Shown: one piece after another, positions 22,001 through 36,600 of the stretch
Layout: each line of letters opens with the position of its first letter
How positions within the stretch are numbered: the stretch's first letter is position 1
Made by a program: the position numbers and the translations under genes
Assembly (NCBI RefSeq): GCF_001949145.1
Contig: NW_019091441.1
Span: 570,057-634,056 of the forward strand
From: Acanthaster planci
Lineage: Eukaryota; Echinodermata; Asteroidea; Valvatida; Acanthasteridae
Direction: 5' to 3'
Length of the DNA stretch: 64,000 nt
The notes under the pieces: model-generated
The model's input: only the letters and a program-made list of their open reading frames with translations
Databases searched by the model: none
What the model was told of the DNA's origin: nothing

Positions 22001-23026
22001 CAATTTCTTTCAATTTTAGTGCGAAATATCAACGGCGATACTTTTTTTCATTTTCTTTTGATGAGTGGGTGAGTATAAATGTCTAGAAAAGAGACACTAT
22101 ACCACAGCTGGCGCAGAGCCCATTTCAACACCTCGCCATCAAACAATCATAACTATCAACCATGAACTTTGACATTTCCAGAGATTTGCCATCCAACTGA
22201 ACCTGCTTTTGATTCCGTTATTTCATCTTTGTCTCCCTCGCTCTTTCATGTTTTATTAGCCAGGTGCATTTCCTTCACGAGGACTGGAGTACAGGGTAAT
22301 ATATCTGATTATCTGAAGTGTGTGATGATGAATCTGCATCCACGATTACAGGGTCTCCTTGGGACAACTAATCAAAATGAATTGCACGCTCCACCGGCAA
22401 AATTGGTTGAGCACTTGTCTAGCACAGAAAAATGGTAATTTGATTAAAGACAAGCTCGTAAAACAAAATTTAGATACTGGGTTTTAGAACCAGGACCAAA
22501 GCACCTGCCAACCAGTTACATAAAAAATTGTTGATCTGATTTTTGGCCTAAACTGTTTTAATTTTCTAGAAAAAGGAAACAATCAAATCCAAATATTCAG
22601 ATGTAAAAAATGCTAAGCCCAACAAAGGTAAATTATTATTTAAAAGAATGACAGGGTAGTTCTTGAACATGTCAATTACTGATTCCTGGGTACATGATTG
22701 GGTACATGATTCAAAGCATGCTTCATATGTAAAGTTCAAACCACAAAAGTGGCTTTATGGTGATACAATGAATGCATGACAGATTATTTCAACAGCGACA
22801 GGATTGCACTGCATGAAATACAACACCACCAAGAGGAGGCTCCTTCCAAACTGCTAGGAACAGAAACCATTCATGGCAAAAAACAGGGGATGGTATTCAG
22901 TTCCTGAGGACTTGAATGGACAGAGGACATTAGAGGAGGGGGGATGCAATCATGCGAAACCATGAGATGCCTTTACAAGCATTTGTGCCTCAAAATGCAT
23001 GCTTTCTGCCCAGAAAATCTCTACAT
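19082..23026. other. No recognisable gene
   Basis: About 4 kb of AT-rich sequence without a domain I can name on either strand. At 19200-19213 lies the inverted, one-mismatch copy of the CRE-like 14-mer, with a GTCTCCCA at 19189-19196 that also has an inverted partner at 11133-11140. The remainder may be intergenic or distal intron of the phosphodiesterase gene. Confidence 0.4.
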
Positions 23027-23265
23027 GGGTAATTCCAAAAATTAGGGGTCCAAAAGTGTGACATTTTTGTGTCCCTGTTACATCTGACCTGTTATTTGAC
23101 ATGGAAATATCACCGGAATTAATTTCAAACTATTATGTTTGGCAGGTAAGTTGCATTAATTAAGGACTCTCGGAAATTAGAAAATGTGTTCTGAACTTAC
23201 AAAAAATCATGTCAGATGTGACAGGGACACAAAAAAAACCTGGACTCCAATTTCTGGAATTACCC
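23027..23265. mobile_element. Miniature inverted-repeat element with GGGTAATTCC ends
   Basis: The two ends are inverted copies over about 65 bases: GGGTAATTCCAAAAATTAGG at the left and, reverse-complemented, GGGTAATTCCAGAAATTGGA at the right, both leading into TTTTTGTGTCCCTGT(T/C)ACATCTGAC. It is flanked on both sides by ACAT (23023-23026 and 23266-23269), a 4-bp target duplication. Length 239 bp, no coding. Its terminal GGGT(A/C)ATTCCA is shared with the element at 57697-57954. Confidence 0.85.
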
Positions 23266-23530
23266 ACATACGTACTGCATGCATCACTGCCCATTCATAA
23301 CTCCTGGTGCATGTACAAATAAACATCTCCAGCTTGGAGCAAGTGTGCAAAAACTGGTTAATTGGACTGAATAACACCAAGTCTAATATTTAGCCATAGT
23401 TAAAGTTGTTGACCATTCAGAACTACATCTTCATGTAACATACCGGTAAGTGTGCCTCGAATTGATATGTCTGGTTGTTAATTCATGTAATCAAATGTCT
23501 CCCCCCCCCAAAAAAAATGATTTTCCCCAT

Positions 23531-23954
23531 TTAACCCCTTCGCGCCGGGAGGCGGCTTGACACGTCGTAAAAATTGAGATCCTCAGCCCGCTTTTCAGCT
23601 ATTATTCTCGGTCCACGCTCGAGCGAACACGGTGAAAGAAGGCAGACCCTGGCTCTTGTATATATGGTAATTTGTCCTTGTGCGTAGCCCAGAAATGAAA
23701 AGACCGAATTTGCATCATAATCACCAGCTTCACAATAGTCCCCACTTTGAAAAGAGGCAACGGGAATGTGGAAGGGTGAGTAGAGCCGCATGCAACCGAA
23801 CAATCAGCCTTTTCACTGTGTAATTCAAAGTGTGCAGAACACGCAGGGCCACAAACTGAGAATTCGCAGTTTGGCAGTTGGCCTTTGTGGCCAAGCGAGG
23901 CTGGAATTCTTGGAGTCGGCTTTCAGGAAGAAATTCACATCATCAAGGGGTTAA
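23531..23954. mobile_element. Possible TTAA-flanked miniature element
   Basis: TTAACCCCTT at 23531 and AAGGGGTTAA at 23945-23954 form a 10-bp inverted pair, giving TTAA target-site copies and CCCCTT termini, the pattern of piggyBac- or Kolobok-type non-autonomous elements. Beyond these bases the ends do not match well, so chance pairing is possible. The interior is relatively GC-rich compared with its surroundings and has no homology that I recognise. Confidence 0.4.
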
Positions 23955-24611
23955 GGCAACCACTGCCTCTGCCATTCTGTGCGGCCATATCAAGCCTCTG
24001 GTTTCTCGTACTGACAGTGCTTCTTATAGGATGCAACCTTACTTAGGCGTGCCCCATTCAGGCAGCTGGATCAATTCATTTTTAGAGTGGACCACATGTA
24101 TGGAAGTTTACAAGAGCAAAAACCTGTCCCCCTAACGATTTTGGTCGGCACAAGGTCTAAGTTACAACATGTGTGTACGAATCTCCTTAACTACAGAACA
24201 ACTATGTGTGTTTTAATGACTGGGCTTTCTTACACTGCCATGGTACCCATTCAAACAGATGCCCATCTGCCTCACCTTGCTCTACCCTGCTTTGCAGGAA
24301 TGGGGGTATGAATGCACACAACACAAATGTGAATGTGGCAAGACCAATCTAAAGCCTCCAACACCTATACACACATGAGCACAAAACATGCACCTCAACA
24401 GTGCCCCTGCTTTCCCCTTCCCCCACCTCAATGATGCTAGTGTACTAGTCAGTGTGCACACACCCATGTCAGACTGTTGTCAGACATGTTGGCAGTGCAA
24501 GCATGGCTGCGATATACTGGGGCAGGACTTAATGGGTTGGTTGATCAGCAGTCCACACCGGTGAGTCAACTTCAAACGAAATTTAATATGCTAGAATTTG
24601 ATTGGTCTTAC

Positions 24612-24682
24612 CTTGGTTGCCTAACCTCCTCCTTGTTCTTAGCCAAGAGGTCAAAAGCTTTGCTGAAACCTGCATGGAATTC
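24612..24682 (-). CDS. PDE exon: GAF-B, middle strand/helix
   Basis: On the minus strand, TTATCCACAG is followed by [20 protein letters not shown] and RQP, ending CCAAG/GTAAGA in phase 2. The F-S-K-A-F-D-L-L pattern matches the F-T-K-S-F-E-L-M segment that follows the LLED block in PDE11. This 71-bp exon is the most downstream one seen. Confidence 0.75.
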
Positions 24683-27600
24683 CTGTGGATAAAAGCAATG
24701 CCCAAAAGGAGAAAAGTGTTAATCTTATGTAGGAATTTAGTCAAGGTTTCAGTTATCTAGTGGTACATCCAAAATAAATGTAAGTTCTTCAACACTTCCC
24801 AACGATGGAATATGTTTTTGCTCTGTGTACGACCAGTCAAGGGTGGCAGACCTCACCTAAATGTACTGTCAATAGGGATTAAGACATCCGTTGGGTATGG
24901 GTATGTATGCATTTGCAATGACCAAATGAGGCAAAATGCATGTAAGTGTGCTGGCTGATGGAATACAATGTCCACACTGAACATGTACACAAAACTTGTT
25001 TACGTTAGAAAAATTATGAATAATGAGTTTTGATAATGGCCTTGGTACAACATTCACTGACATTCAGTTACAGGCCAGTGCAGCTATCATGATGATTTTT
25101 TTGGTTAAGGAACGCCTGCACGACAGAGTAGTTTGGTCAAAAGTCTTTCTCCTATTTATTTGAAGAGTTACATAATTTTCCCCTGTTGTGAAGGTCAGTT
25201 GTTAACAATGGTTAAGTAAAGATGGAGCTTGCTGTTCTTTCAGTCATGGCTGATATCTTCCCTTCACATGTGAATGAGCAAGATTACTGGCAATTTTTCA
25301 ATTCAGATGAGCTGGTTAGTTTTGAGTCATGAAATCCTGACATTTCAATGGAAAGAGTGCAAGGTACAAAACGTGACAAGATCTACCAAGTACCATGGAC
25401 AAGCAGTGTATGTATAAAAAAGCTTAGAAAGCTGTGCTGTATTAGTAGACAATCTATGTTAGAAAACTCTGCAGAGATGGTTTACATTTGATGTCTGCCA
25501 AGAAACTCTTGTAATGAGCAATTCTCTTTTCACAGGTTTTTACTGTACATGTTGACATAAGGGCATCTGGATTCATGTATGTAAACATTCGGATGGACTA
25601 TCATTTACACCCAACAGCGGATCCTTCAAAAGTACACGAGGAGGTTTCACAGCATTACTACAGGCTGGAAGCAATGGTTGTCTACAGTAGAAGATGCGGG
25701 AGTTTTTCCAGTCAGTGAATATCACAAACCTTCTTTCAGTGCACCTAAAAGGCACAAACAGAAATATATGCCTGCCAGCTGTCAAGTGTAATGAAAGTCT
25801 TTCAAACGAATTCAGCCATCAAAGCCACATTACTTCTAAGTATGCTAAGTTAATGGTAACTTCTCCACAGCACTGCAACATGGAACAAAGGTTTCCTCTT
25901 GAGGGAAATATAAATGTATGCTAGGAACTCTGCTTGCCCAAAGAATGGTCTCTTGTGGGGTTGGTTAAGCGACGAATGCATTGCATCTTTAATGCACCAA
26001 CGACAGGCTTATTTTTAAAGTTAATAAATGCATCTAGCTCTTAAGCACATGGCTTTTGCATTAACTACGTAGAAAGAATGGCGAGCTGTGCTGAGCAGAA
26101 CAATTCCATCATACCAATGTGACTGCGGTTTCTGTTGTGTTTTGTAAGCAATGATGTGAGAATATAAAGCAGCAAAATTTCGTGAGAAATGTAGGGAACC
26201 CTGGTGCGGTTAAGATGATGCATCTCTTACATGTCGGCATCGTGTGCATATTTGCCGAGCCGTGAAACATGCAAACACGTTCAATAGTCTGTGGTAATTT
26301 ATTGTTGGCCATTTGGTCTGAGTGATGGTTTGTATGGCGCCGTGCCTCCAGTTTAGAACCTCTTCGGACGCTAGTCTGTGAGATGGAGTCACTGTTCAAT
26401 GTCCTTTAGTGCCAACCCATGGGTGTCATCAAGACTGAACATGCTGCATTGTTTGGGGGGAAAAAAAAGAAGTAAACCACCACCAAGTGTTTTTCTTTCA
26501 GAAAAATTCATGGTGCTGGGACTAATTCAGAAGCACAGGCTGATTTTAAATAGTGGTCTTAATCACTGGTATCTGAGGGGGACCGAGAACTAACACCCTT
26601 CCAGAAATAGTCTATGTGGTTTAGTGCCAACATTTTGTCAGGTATCAATTTCTTCATCTGGTCAAATGCAGCAGTACGTGGGACATCCTGTGCATACAAT
26701 TCAGTAGTTTTCTTGCTCTACACACATGATGATGAACATCTTGAACTTAGTCTGGCAATCACAGAGGCAAATGGGAGACTTCATTGCTAGCCTCAGCACA
26801 TATCCTTTCAGACGACTGATGTTGGGGTTCTTTCATTTATAAAAAAAAAATGACTAAATGGAAGTATGGAAAAGGGAAACTCTGCGCCCGTAAAGGCCCA
26901 TCGGCCTACATGATAGCATCCTCAAGATGCAAATTATATAATTTATATACACTGGGGTTTGACTGTTCCATTATCTCTCTGTTGGAGGGATTCATTTCAA
27001 TCTAGCTGCCTACAAGTACCTACATCTGTCTTTGGTCAATGCCAACCAAAAACAAACATCATCCCTGTGCTTGAATGCCAATTGTCCCTTGGACTGTTGA
27101 CTGTTCAATAATTTGAAGCTATGTGTATCTAATTCATTTGATTTATCCTGTCTTGGGTCAGTACTAAAAACAATATCAGGAAGTCTTGCTATCTGTAACA
27201 TTCCAATACAACTGCAAAAACAGCAATGATTTCAGAACATGATTTCATTTTCAGTTAGTATATATTTTTTTCTTTTTCAATTTCTGCACCATATCACAAA
27301 AAGACATGATGAACAGAAGCAATCTAGTATCAGTTGAGTGGACAATATCCTGGTGTGTCTACATGCCAAGTGCATATCAAAAAGGTTTCAACAGCCAAGT
27401 CCGCAAAACATAAATAGATGGGGGAGGCAAAGCCATTCCCCTCCCCAAGAGACAAATTTCGCTCTGCTCATTTTTCCCCATTTCATATCGATAATTTGTG
27501 ACCACTTCATTTCTTTTACTCATCAATCTAGGTGAAAAGCCTCCCCAAATTTAGTAGCCTCACACTTGAGAAGGTCCTGAAGCAACCTTCAGTTTTTGTC

Positions 27601-30600
27601 TCAATCCCCCCCCCCCGAACGTGGTTCTGGGTTTGCTCATATCCCCAAAATGAGCAAGGGATGCAGGTCCAAGGAATCCATTGAAATGTGAAAAACGTTT
27701 TTATAAAAAGAGAATACAATGCTTTTTTCTAATCACAACCCCTATTCCTTTATCTGCCATTCACAACTGACAGGCAACCTTCAAAGGATATTCAAAAATC
27801 GTAACATTGTATGAGCACATGGCCATGGTTTAAGAACTGTATTAATTCCCAGCTTTTTGTACACCAACGTTTGATACCCCAAAATGAATCCGAGTTTAAC
27901 CCTCTTACTACCCAGCAGGTCAGGAGGAGAAAGGGTTACTTTTTTTCTGAGTTATCAATGTTTGTTTCAACTGTGCGTGGGCAAATATGGACTTCCTTTC
28001 CATCTTATTCCAACAGGTTCTGCAAGTATGCATATAATATTAAATGTCAGCACCCTGGTCAGCTCAAATGTATTGTATTGTAAGATTCAGCACTCAAATC
28101 TTTAACATCGTGTCAGGCATTTTGATGTTCCTTAAACACAGACTCCCAAGTCAGGGACATGGAATCAGGAAGGCTTAAGACAAGGGTGACTCTGAGGTTC
28201 GGCCAATGATTTCATACTTGAGTTTTCCTCCAAATGACACACTTTTGTTGCTAATTGGTAGAATAACATCACAAGCATATTTGGTAGGTTTACTTGTAAA
28301 ATTGGTAGGCTTTGGGATCACTAGATCAGTTTCTACTTGGTGAACAGCACATTACATTGAAGCCTTTCAGTAACATGACAATCAGTTTGTCATAAGGTCG
28401 GCTGGCCCACAATGTACCACATGGATGAAGGCTCAGGCCTGTGACTTATCTGCGGGGACTTGGGCTGAATGACATTTATTGTGGGGATCCAAACCATTGT
28501 GGGAAAACCCCAAAGGCCCAACAATCCAGTCCATAATTCCTTCAAAAAGAAAGTTTCCCCTCAACGTGGCACTGGCTAAGAAAGTAGATATGTTGTAGGT
28601 TTTTCTTATTTGAGACAAAAAGAAAGGGCAAGATGTGTGTGTACACTGGTTCACATGCATATGGTATGAAGTGGCCTGAGTCATTTCCATTTGAATGTGC
28701 ACTAGCTGGAAGCCTTCTACACATGGGCACCAAACCTCTCTCGCTCAATGTCGCTGTTAAATGTATGATATATATAATGCCTGATCGGATTTCTGTCTTC
28801 ACAAAGTGAATGGTGCAGTAGGTCATTCTGAACCATAAAGCCACATGTATATCAAATGACTATAGTGATAACTTGCTGTGCAAAAAGTATGGCCTGCTCG
28901 GTACATCTATGTTTGAACAAAAGCAATACAAAACTCAAACTTCTATAAGGCTATCTGCATATCTGCATCTGTATTCTAAAATAAGGCCTCAACAAAGCTT
29001 ACATGGCAAAAGCCTAAATGCAATCAGTAAATGAGTATTTCATTTTGCTTAGTGCATGTCAATGCATCCATACTACTGATAGAAAATGACTTCTATGCTA
29101 TGTAGTAATTGTACACAGCACTAAAATACACCCTTCAAAATTCATTCATCTGATTTCATTATGTGCTACAAATACATGTGCGTATGTCTTCAAAACATCT
29201 ATAGATTCCTGTCCAACCCCACCCCACAATGTTAGTGGATCAATGGCACATCTTTCAAGGCAAAGACAATATTAGATTTTCCAGTCAGATTGATTCTCCC
29301 AGCAAAGAGTATTGCGATTGCTTGGTAACTTGATAAAGACTTAGGTTATTACGCTGCTTGGTTGGTGTACTGATTTACCATTATGCCGCGAGCCCCCCCC
29401 CTTTTTTTTTACCCATTCTGCCACTTAAGGGAGAAAAACTCTGTATCTTCCAGCAAGTGAGATCGACATCCCTGCCGCGGATATTAAAACTCTCCTGCCC
29501 GTAAAGTGAGTTGGACAAACATCGGGCCTTGTGGCATTGTTATTACTGCCGCACGGTGTTAAGCACTGGGCTATCAACTAGCCCACTTTCCTTCCCCTAG
29601 GCCTGGCAACGGATGGGGGAGGAGGTTTACTGTGTCACATATTCATTCCTCAGCCAAGCCTTTCCTTTGCAGGTAAACCCCGGGCCTGGGAGGACAACAC
29701 AGCGGCTCCCATCAATACAAAAGCATGTTCTGAAATCTGTACCATGGGAAGGCTGTGTAATTGTTGCAGAGAAGCACTGTTGTATGGTTTGCTCGCTCAG
29801 AGGCAAGTACACTTTGGAGACTCACAAAGCGAATCAGCCATAAGCAAGTGTGTCGTTTCATTTATTCCTGCCCATCTTCAGGCTCTATTCTACTAGAACA
29901 ATGTGCCATGCCCAAGCTGGCCAAAGGAAATTCAAATAAAGTGAGAATCCACAAAAAATGGCCAAGTTACATCAAATGCTTTCTTGGTTCTTTCGCTGCT
30001 TTCATTCTTGTTTGTATCACAGTCATTTAGCTGGGCAACAAGCAATCACTACATGATCGTTTACAATTCAAAACATCCAACTTCTCCAACTGTGATGATT
30101 CAGATTTTTTCCCAGTGTCACAGAGAAATGAATGACTTCTGGCAAACTTTTCTTCATCAACACAATTTGAAACTTTCAATCTCAAATTATGGTTGTAACC
30201 GAACTCTGTTAAACTCAAAATATTTGCTACAAAAACTGACTTGCATTTCAGAACATCCCCCAAACAAAACAAAGCATTCAAGATAAAAACTACACAACTT
30301 CAAATATATTAGTGTGGAAGGAATGATTAAGCAATGTAATTTGACTTGAAGCGCTTGAAATCCACAGAATTCCAGCACATCAAGGTCCCCAAAGGTTCTT
30401 TGAAATGATCTTTCATTGGGTATGTTAGTTTTATTCTGATGAAAATGACCATCACAGTTTTAATTTGGCAGGACAACTTCTTTGTGAATTTTAATTGAAA
30501 GAAATGCAGGGCCACTTCCACCAAGGTCCCATTTATAACAAGGACAGACGCTCTTGTATTGATTAGAAGTGGAGCATTTTAGTCTTTAGCCTGACCGTGC

Positions 30601-33600
30601 TTGGATAATGGAGGACAAAAAATCTTCCTTGCTTGGATTTACACTGCAAACATGTACTTGTACCAGTATGTACCTCATATATTTAAGCATTTATTATCCA
30701 ATGACAAAAACTAAGGCAGCCTGCTGTGAATTCCACATGTTGCCAGCACAAAAGACAGAAATCTTGTGAAAAAGTTTGTTCATAGCACACTATTTAGCAG
30801 CCCACGTAAAGAAGACAGCCATGTCTCAGAAGACTGGTGCCCTCCCATAACATGATCAATTTGTTTTCAAGAAATCTGGGGCATTGTTTGTTTCCTTTTG
30901 TGCTATTACCAGTGATGTAGTCCGACCTTCCTGTACCATCAGGATCAAAACCACGACAAGAGAAATCCACTACAGGATTCATTTAGTTTCTATGAGCAGG
31001 CAGTTCCACTTCCCTTCTTGGAAATTACCTGGAACCAGTCCTCCTCCCCCCCTGACATGGTCCTTATTCCTGCCCAAAATATTTCAACTGCTCTTTTCCA
31101 AAAAAGGCCACTTCAATCAATTAGCCTCACTTAAGCAGCCACTAACTGTGCCAAACCAGGTGTTTGAGAAATCTCATTTGTTGCCAGGCAGCAGACAAGA
31201 GGGCTTTCTGTGCCATTTGCAAGCTTAGAATGACAACGTACAGACATGCTCTTTCAAGAGGTCCCCTACAAGCACAGGTGATTTCCTCTGAGTTTATCAA
31301 TGTATGGGTTGTCAATAATTCATGTTTATACAACAGCCGAGTCTGGAGGGGCTATGCTTCAGCCTTGCATTAGCCTGTACTCTACAATATCTCTTGCATG
31401 TGACCACTGGCTAATTTTTTATGAGGGAGGCCAATATCGTGGCTGGTACATGTATTTCACAAGGATACACATACATGTAAGTGCCCACAGGCCAAGAGTG
31501 GGATAATTCTGCTTGTGTGTGACATATTTAATTTGAACAATCCTGATATCCTACTGGTACCTGATAAACACAGCCTCCCAATTCTCAATTATGCAGTTGG
31601 TATCCATCTCAAATATTGAAACTAGCAGTGGCAAGTCCATAAAAGACAGCTGGCCTTCACATATGCAGGATTAAAAATTGAACTTCATGTAAGTGTATGG
31701 ATGCAAAAGCAAAACAATATTGATTTTGCAATTCTGAAAAAGGTCATCACATCAGGAAAACACAGATCAAATGACATGCCACCCTGTCTTCATAAAAAAG
31801 ATGAAAAAAAAAACATAACTTAAAGGCATATTAACTATTCAACTGCAACCACTAACGGTGGGAAGGATTTTGAAAATAATGCCAGTGGGAAACACCTGTA
31901 AAATGGGACTTTACTGATACTGTGAGTCCCATAGTTGACAACAGAGTAACAAGAAATGTGTATTTTAATCCAACTTTAGTCAAAGTGCACCCTCCCTACC
32001 AAAGAAGGGACACACTGGTGGCAACTTTTCTAACTGAGCTTATAAATGTACGTCTCCAGTGCATGCGCGAAGAACATACTGTACAGTCCAACAGAAATTG
32101 GTTGTGTGTACTCAGCACGCTCCACCCCAAAATTTGCAGTATTTAATGCACATGAACCTCCTCATTCACACGATGAGTTGCCAGGAAAGGACTGCCATTT
32201 CCATGTAACTTGAAAACATTAATACAGACATCTTCTCACAGTTGGGACAGCTTTCTCTTTCTTAACATGGTAATACGATATGTACATGTAAGTTCATGCT
32301 GTCATACAACCAAATGTGAATTTCATCTGAGATGGTTGAGACAAGCACTGGGTCCAAAAACAGCTGTGCAAGTTAATTTAATTTTTTCAATCTGGTCACA
32401 ATTTCAAAGGACAGCAAGGGGGATCTCTTTGGTCTGAGAGGATGCAAAAACCAAGACAACTATTAGCGAAAGTGGTTCCAGGGCCAAGGACTCAGCCTTA
32501 AGCTATGCTCTCATTGGACTTTGTGGGGAGTAAACTACCATGGCTGAGCTACAGAGCTACTATTAGTTATCTGAGGAGTGCGAGTGGAAAACAGAATAAT
32601 GTAGTGTGCCTGTAGTGCCTTCCGCCTTGTGGTATATGGGACATGGACACACAGTACGATGCTATAGGGACAGCGCGCAAGCGTGCCACCTTCCAATTTA
32701 CAGTAAATTTTGCATTTATGCTTTGTTTTCAGCGTAAAAATACCGCATTGCGTTGAGTTACATGCACAATAGCATATTAGGCAGGGTTTGACATGGACCA
32801 AGCAACATGGTTAGTTATACGTCACACTGTTTGTTGCCATGGAATTGAGAATTCAAGTTTGCCTGAAGATAAAAAATTAAGTCTATTTGGAGTGGCTGGA
32901 GAATTAAAAATTAACATACCTGTTCAATTTACACTGCAATCGGGTAACCTGAGATGTTGAATGTGGTCAGTGGAGATTTCCATGGAACCATAGTAGTTTT
33001 ACAGGGACAGAACTAGTCTAGTGGGAACAGCTGGGTGCTGTAAAACGTCCATGTGTGCACTACATAATGCATTACAGTATAGCAGACATGTGAAGAATGG
33101 TTCCCAGACCCCTTTGTTTGTGTTTAAAGGGTACCTGCAACCAATGTTTTAATACAAACCTTTAATATTTTAAAATAAACCTTTGTGTCTAACTTAACGT
33201 TATTTTGAATTTTTGTTTCACTATTTCAAAAAGGGATTTTACTGCATTCTTGGTTTTCATGCCAAGTATTTCCATATTCATGAGCAAAACTGTGATATCA
33301 TCCCAGGAAGAAAGTCTCAATGTTACATTGGCTTGCACACACAAAAAGAGCTGCATTTTTGTAGATTTGCCGGACTACATTGAATTATTTTGCTGATTTC
33401 TTGCTGTGTGTAAGCACAGGCATATTCAGTTGTCTAGGAAAGCATGGGTGTTTTAACAGTTTTAAAAGTACACTTTTCACTGCTTTTAACCAAATAGCAA
33501 TGTAAAAGAGTTTTCACATACTGAAAAGTACAAAAATGCAGAAAAATTGTGTCTCAGAGTGATCCAATGCGGCTGCACTTTAAGTAGAACTGCAAACCCA

Positions 33601-36600
33601 CGTTAAGTAATGTTCATAACCCAGTTTGCATTGATGATATCTGGCAGATTTAATAAAACTTGTGAGCATTGCTGTTGGGTTTAGTGCAGGTCAAACTGCT
33701 GGAGGGTGGAGGAGAATGGAAGGAAATTATTCTTGTTGACTTCTGTTGTCATTAGGTCACAAAACCAATCAATTTAATAATGGACAGTAACTAACTACTG
33801 TTAGCAAATAGAAACTACCAGTGCTTCAAGCATCTCCAATGTGTCACATTGGGCTCATCATGAACAGAAACAAAATCTCCCAGTATAAAAAAAAAGAATC
33901 TGAGAGGGAATTGGCAGGGGATTAACACTGCTGGAAGTCATAGAGAGTTTCCACGAAGGCACAGAAGAAAACGTCCAATGTGAACATGGCATGAGATATC
34001 TCATGCACAGGTCATAAAGCTTGCCACAGGACAACATACTCAGACAGTCAATGAACTTTGGGGTCTACAGCAAGCATCCTCAAAGAAAATGGAATTGGTA
34101 TTGACAATAATTGATGAATTATGCTCAAGCTTTTCATGGGCTTTTGGAAAAGCCTTTTTTATTTGTTCTATACCAAACCAAGATACTTTAAGGAAACAAA
34201 ACTGTGCACAGATAAGCCCATTTCTAATCTTTCTTGCACATGTATTTCCAGTCTTTTAATTAACAGATCAAATATACACAATGTCGGTCAATATTAAATA
34301 ATCTACTGAAAGGACTTACAAATGAAGGACCTGTGAGTAATTGTCAGAGAGAAATTCACACACAAATGATAAGATTTTGTATTTTGTAAACATACACTCA
34401 AAATGTAAATTTTTGGCTGTATGTCCAGTGCCTGCCTGTACTGAGCTCTGTGTTGAAAGCAGACGCAGCAGACAAGGTCGGATTTGAGGATGCTTCATGT
34501 CTTTGAGATGAGAGAGGGGGGCTTCAGGAAGCTGGGATTACAGCTCCAGTGCTGACAAGCCATTTATTTGGCACTCCCGGCAAGATGGCCCAAGTAATTT
34601 AATTAATTTTCCACAGTCATGCGAGGCGCAAACCAGTCAAGATGCAGGTTCACGTTAGGCAACCATATCCCCATCTTGTGCAGGGTCAAACTGTGTGTCT
34701 GCATTTCGTGAATCATGAAATACTTTTGCGGGCAAAAGTGAATACACTAAAGAATGGATTTCAAAGAGACCAAACATCCACATGAGGAAAAATGTATTTA
34801 TGCTAAGAGTAAAATATCAACATGGCACAGAACCTGACATTCAAGTAAACCCAGAAAGATGAAGCTGCAAAGAATGTTGAAATAAAATGTTACTTCACAC
34901 CATAAAGAGAAGCCAGATATTAGTAAATCCTACATAAGTTTGACCACGAAAACAAAAAGCAGGAAAATCACCATGCACCCAAAGCACCATATAATTAAAT
35001 ACATGTAGTTCAATCAAAATTATTTTCAAGCCAACAGCAAAAAACACATGAATACATATATAGGTACATATTAATAATTAGAAATGGGTGCACTGCAAAT
35101 ATCAACAAACCAACCCTGGTTTCAAAACAGGTTTTTGCAGCCTTCCAATCTGGTAACCTGTCCTCGTCGTCATGACCTCAAACTTTGAAAGATTCTAACA
35201 ACAAAACGCCAGTCTTTTGAATTGAGAAAAAAAAAGGAAGGAGAAAATGGATGATGGCATGAGATGACACTGATCCGAGGAGAGAAAAAGACTTTTGGTA
35301 GCCGTCTGAGGAGTGCGATAAGTGTGACAATTAATGGGTGTGAAGTGAATTATTTTTCGTCACAGATGACGTGTCCTCTTCATTTAGACCTTCTTATGGT
35401 GAAACATGTCCAGCAGAGGACAGAGAAAGCAAAATTAGATATATATACACGTGGAATGACAACCATATTTAAACCATCTCAATCTCTCTGATATCAAAAC
35501 TCTCCTTCTCCATTGAGTATCTGATTCTCGTACTCTCACACAAAAACATGAATTTATGTGGGCAGTAGTTACATACATTGAAAGAACATGTACATTACAC
35601 ATAAATGCCAAAAGAATTCACAATTTGTTGATTACAGAAAGGGTAACTAACTATTTCAAACAGAAAAAATTAACTTCTTTTGCACGAACAGACATGTGTT
35701 TATTGAAAAATCAACTTTGACTTAACAGTCAACAAAATACTGCACTAGGGTGTGAAAATGAAGCAAATAAGAAACCAATTTCTGACAAGGTAGGAAATTT
35801 CTTTTAAAAGTGTGTACCATTATACCAATATGTTGAATTATTCATGCAGGTTAGTAGTAATACATACCACTCACAAGAAACCTTCCATCATATTCATTCT
35901 TTACTTAAAATAAAGACAAAACAGAAGAAAAATCACATGCACTGGTTGCTTAGCAATGCTTGCCTACATGCAAATGAAACAATCATGAATAATGAAATGA
36001 ATATCAACGGCACAAAGAAAATTGAAGGCACCAAAGCAAGCATAATGCGTCACCAGAGAGTAATGAAATCTAGAATAGATGACAGTGACAATGAAACTCA
36101 AAATTTAAAAAGGTGAAGAACAGTTTCAAGCCTGGAAATTCCAATGTGCTTTAATAATTTCATCTATCTCTTTTTCCGTCCTTTCTGTTTGAGAGTGAAA
36201 GGGATACTTCTGGGGAGGGTGAATTTCTACATCAACGTACTCACAGTAAACTTGGAACCAAGGCACTAAATCTAAGCAGATGCCTTAATTTTCCAAGGCT
36301 GCCACATCATAACAATAATGCTTCAGTTCATTTTTTGGTTTGATTGTAAATAACAGACATAATGTTTTCACGCTCCAAGCTGATGCTTATGCAATATGAA
36401 TCCCACATCTACAAAAATTCATTGTAAAATTCAGTAGAGTCGAAATGTATTCAACTTTTGCAAAATGATAACATAAATACTTGAAGTGATGCTAAAACAT
36501 TTCATTGGTTGTAACTAGGACTGGGTTGATTTAGTGTTGACCTGTTTGAAACACAGGGATCATTCTATCAAAGAGGTATGAGGGAGGAAGTCTCCAGACT

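Noticed and set aside
29380-29860. GC-richer patch around 29400-29700 considered as a possible exon or promoter
   Set aside because: No frame joins to the PDE exons in phase, and no domain or TATA/initiator arrangement was convincing.
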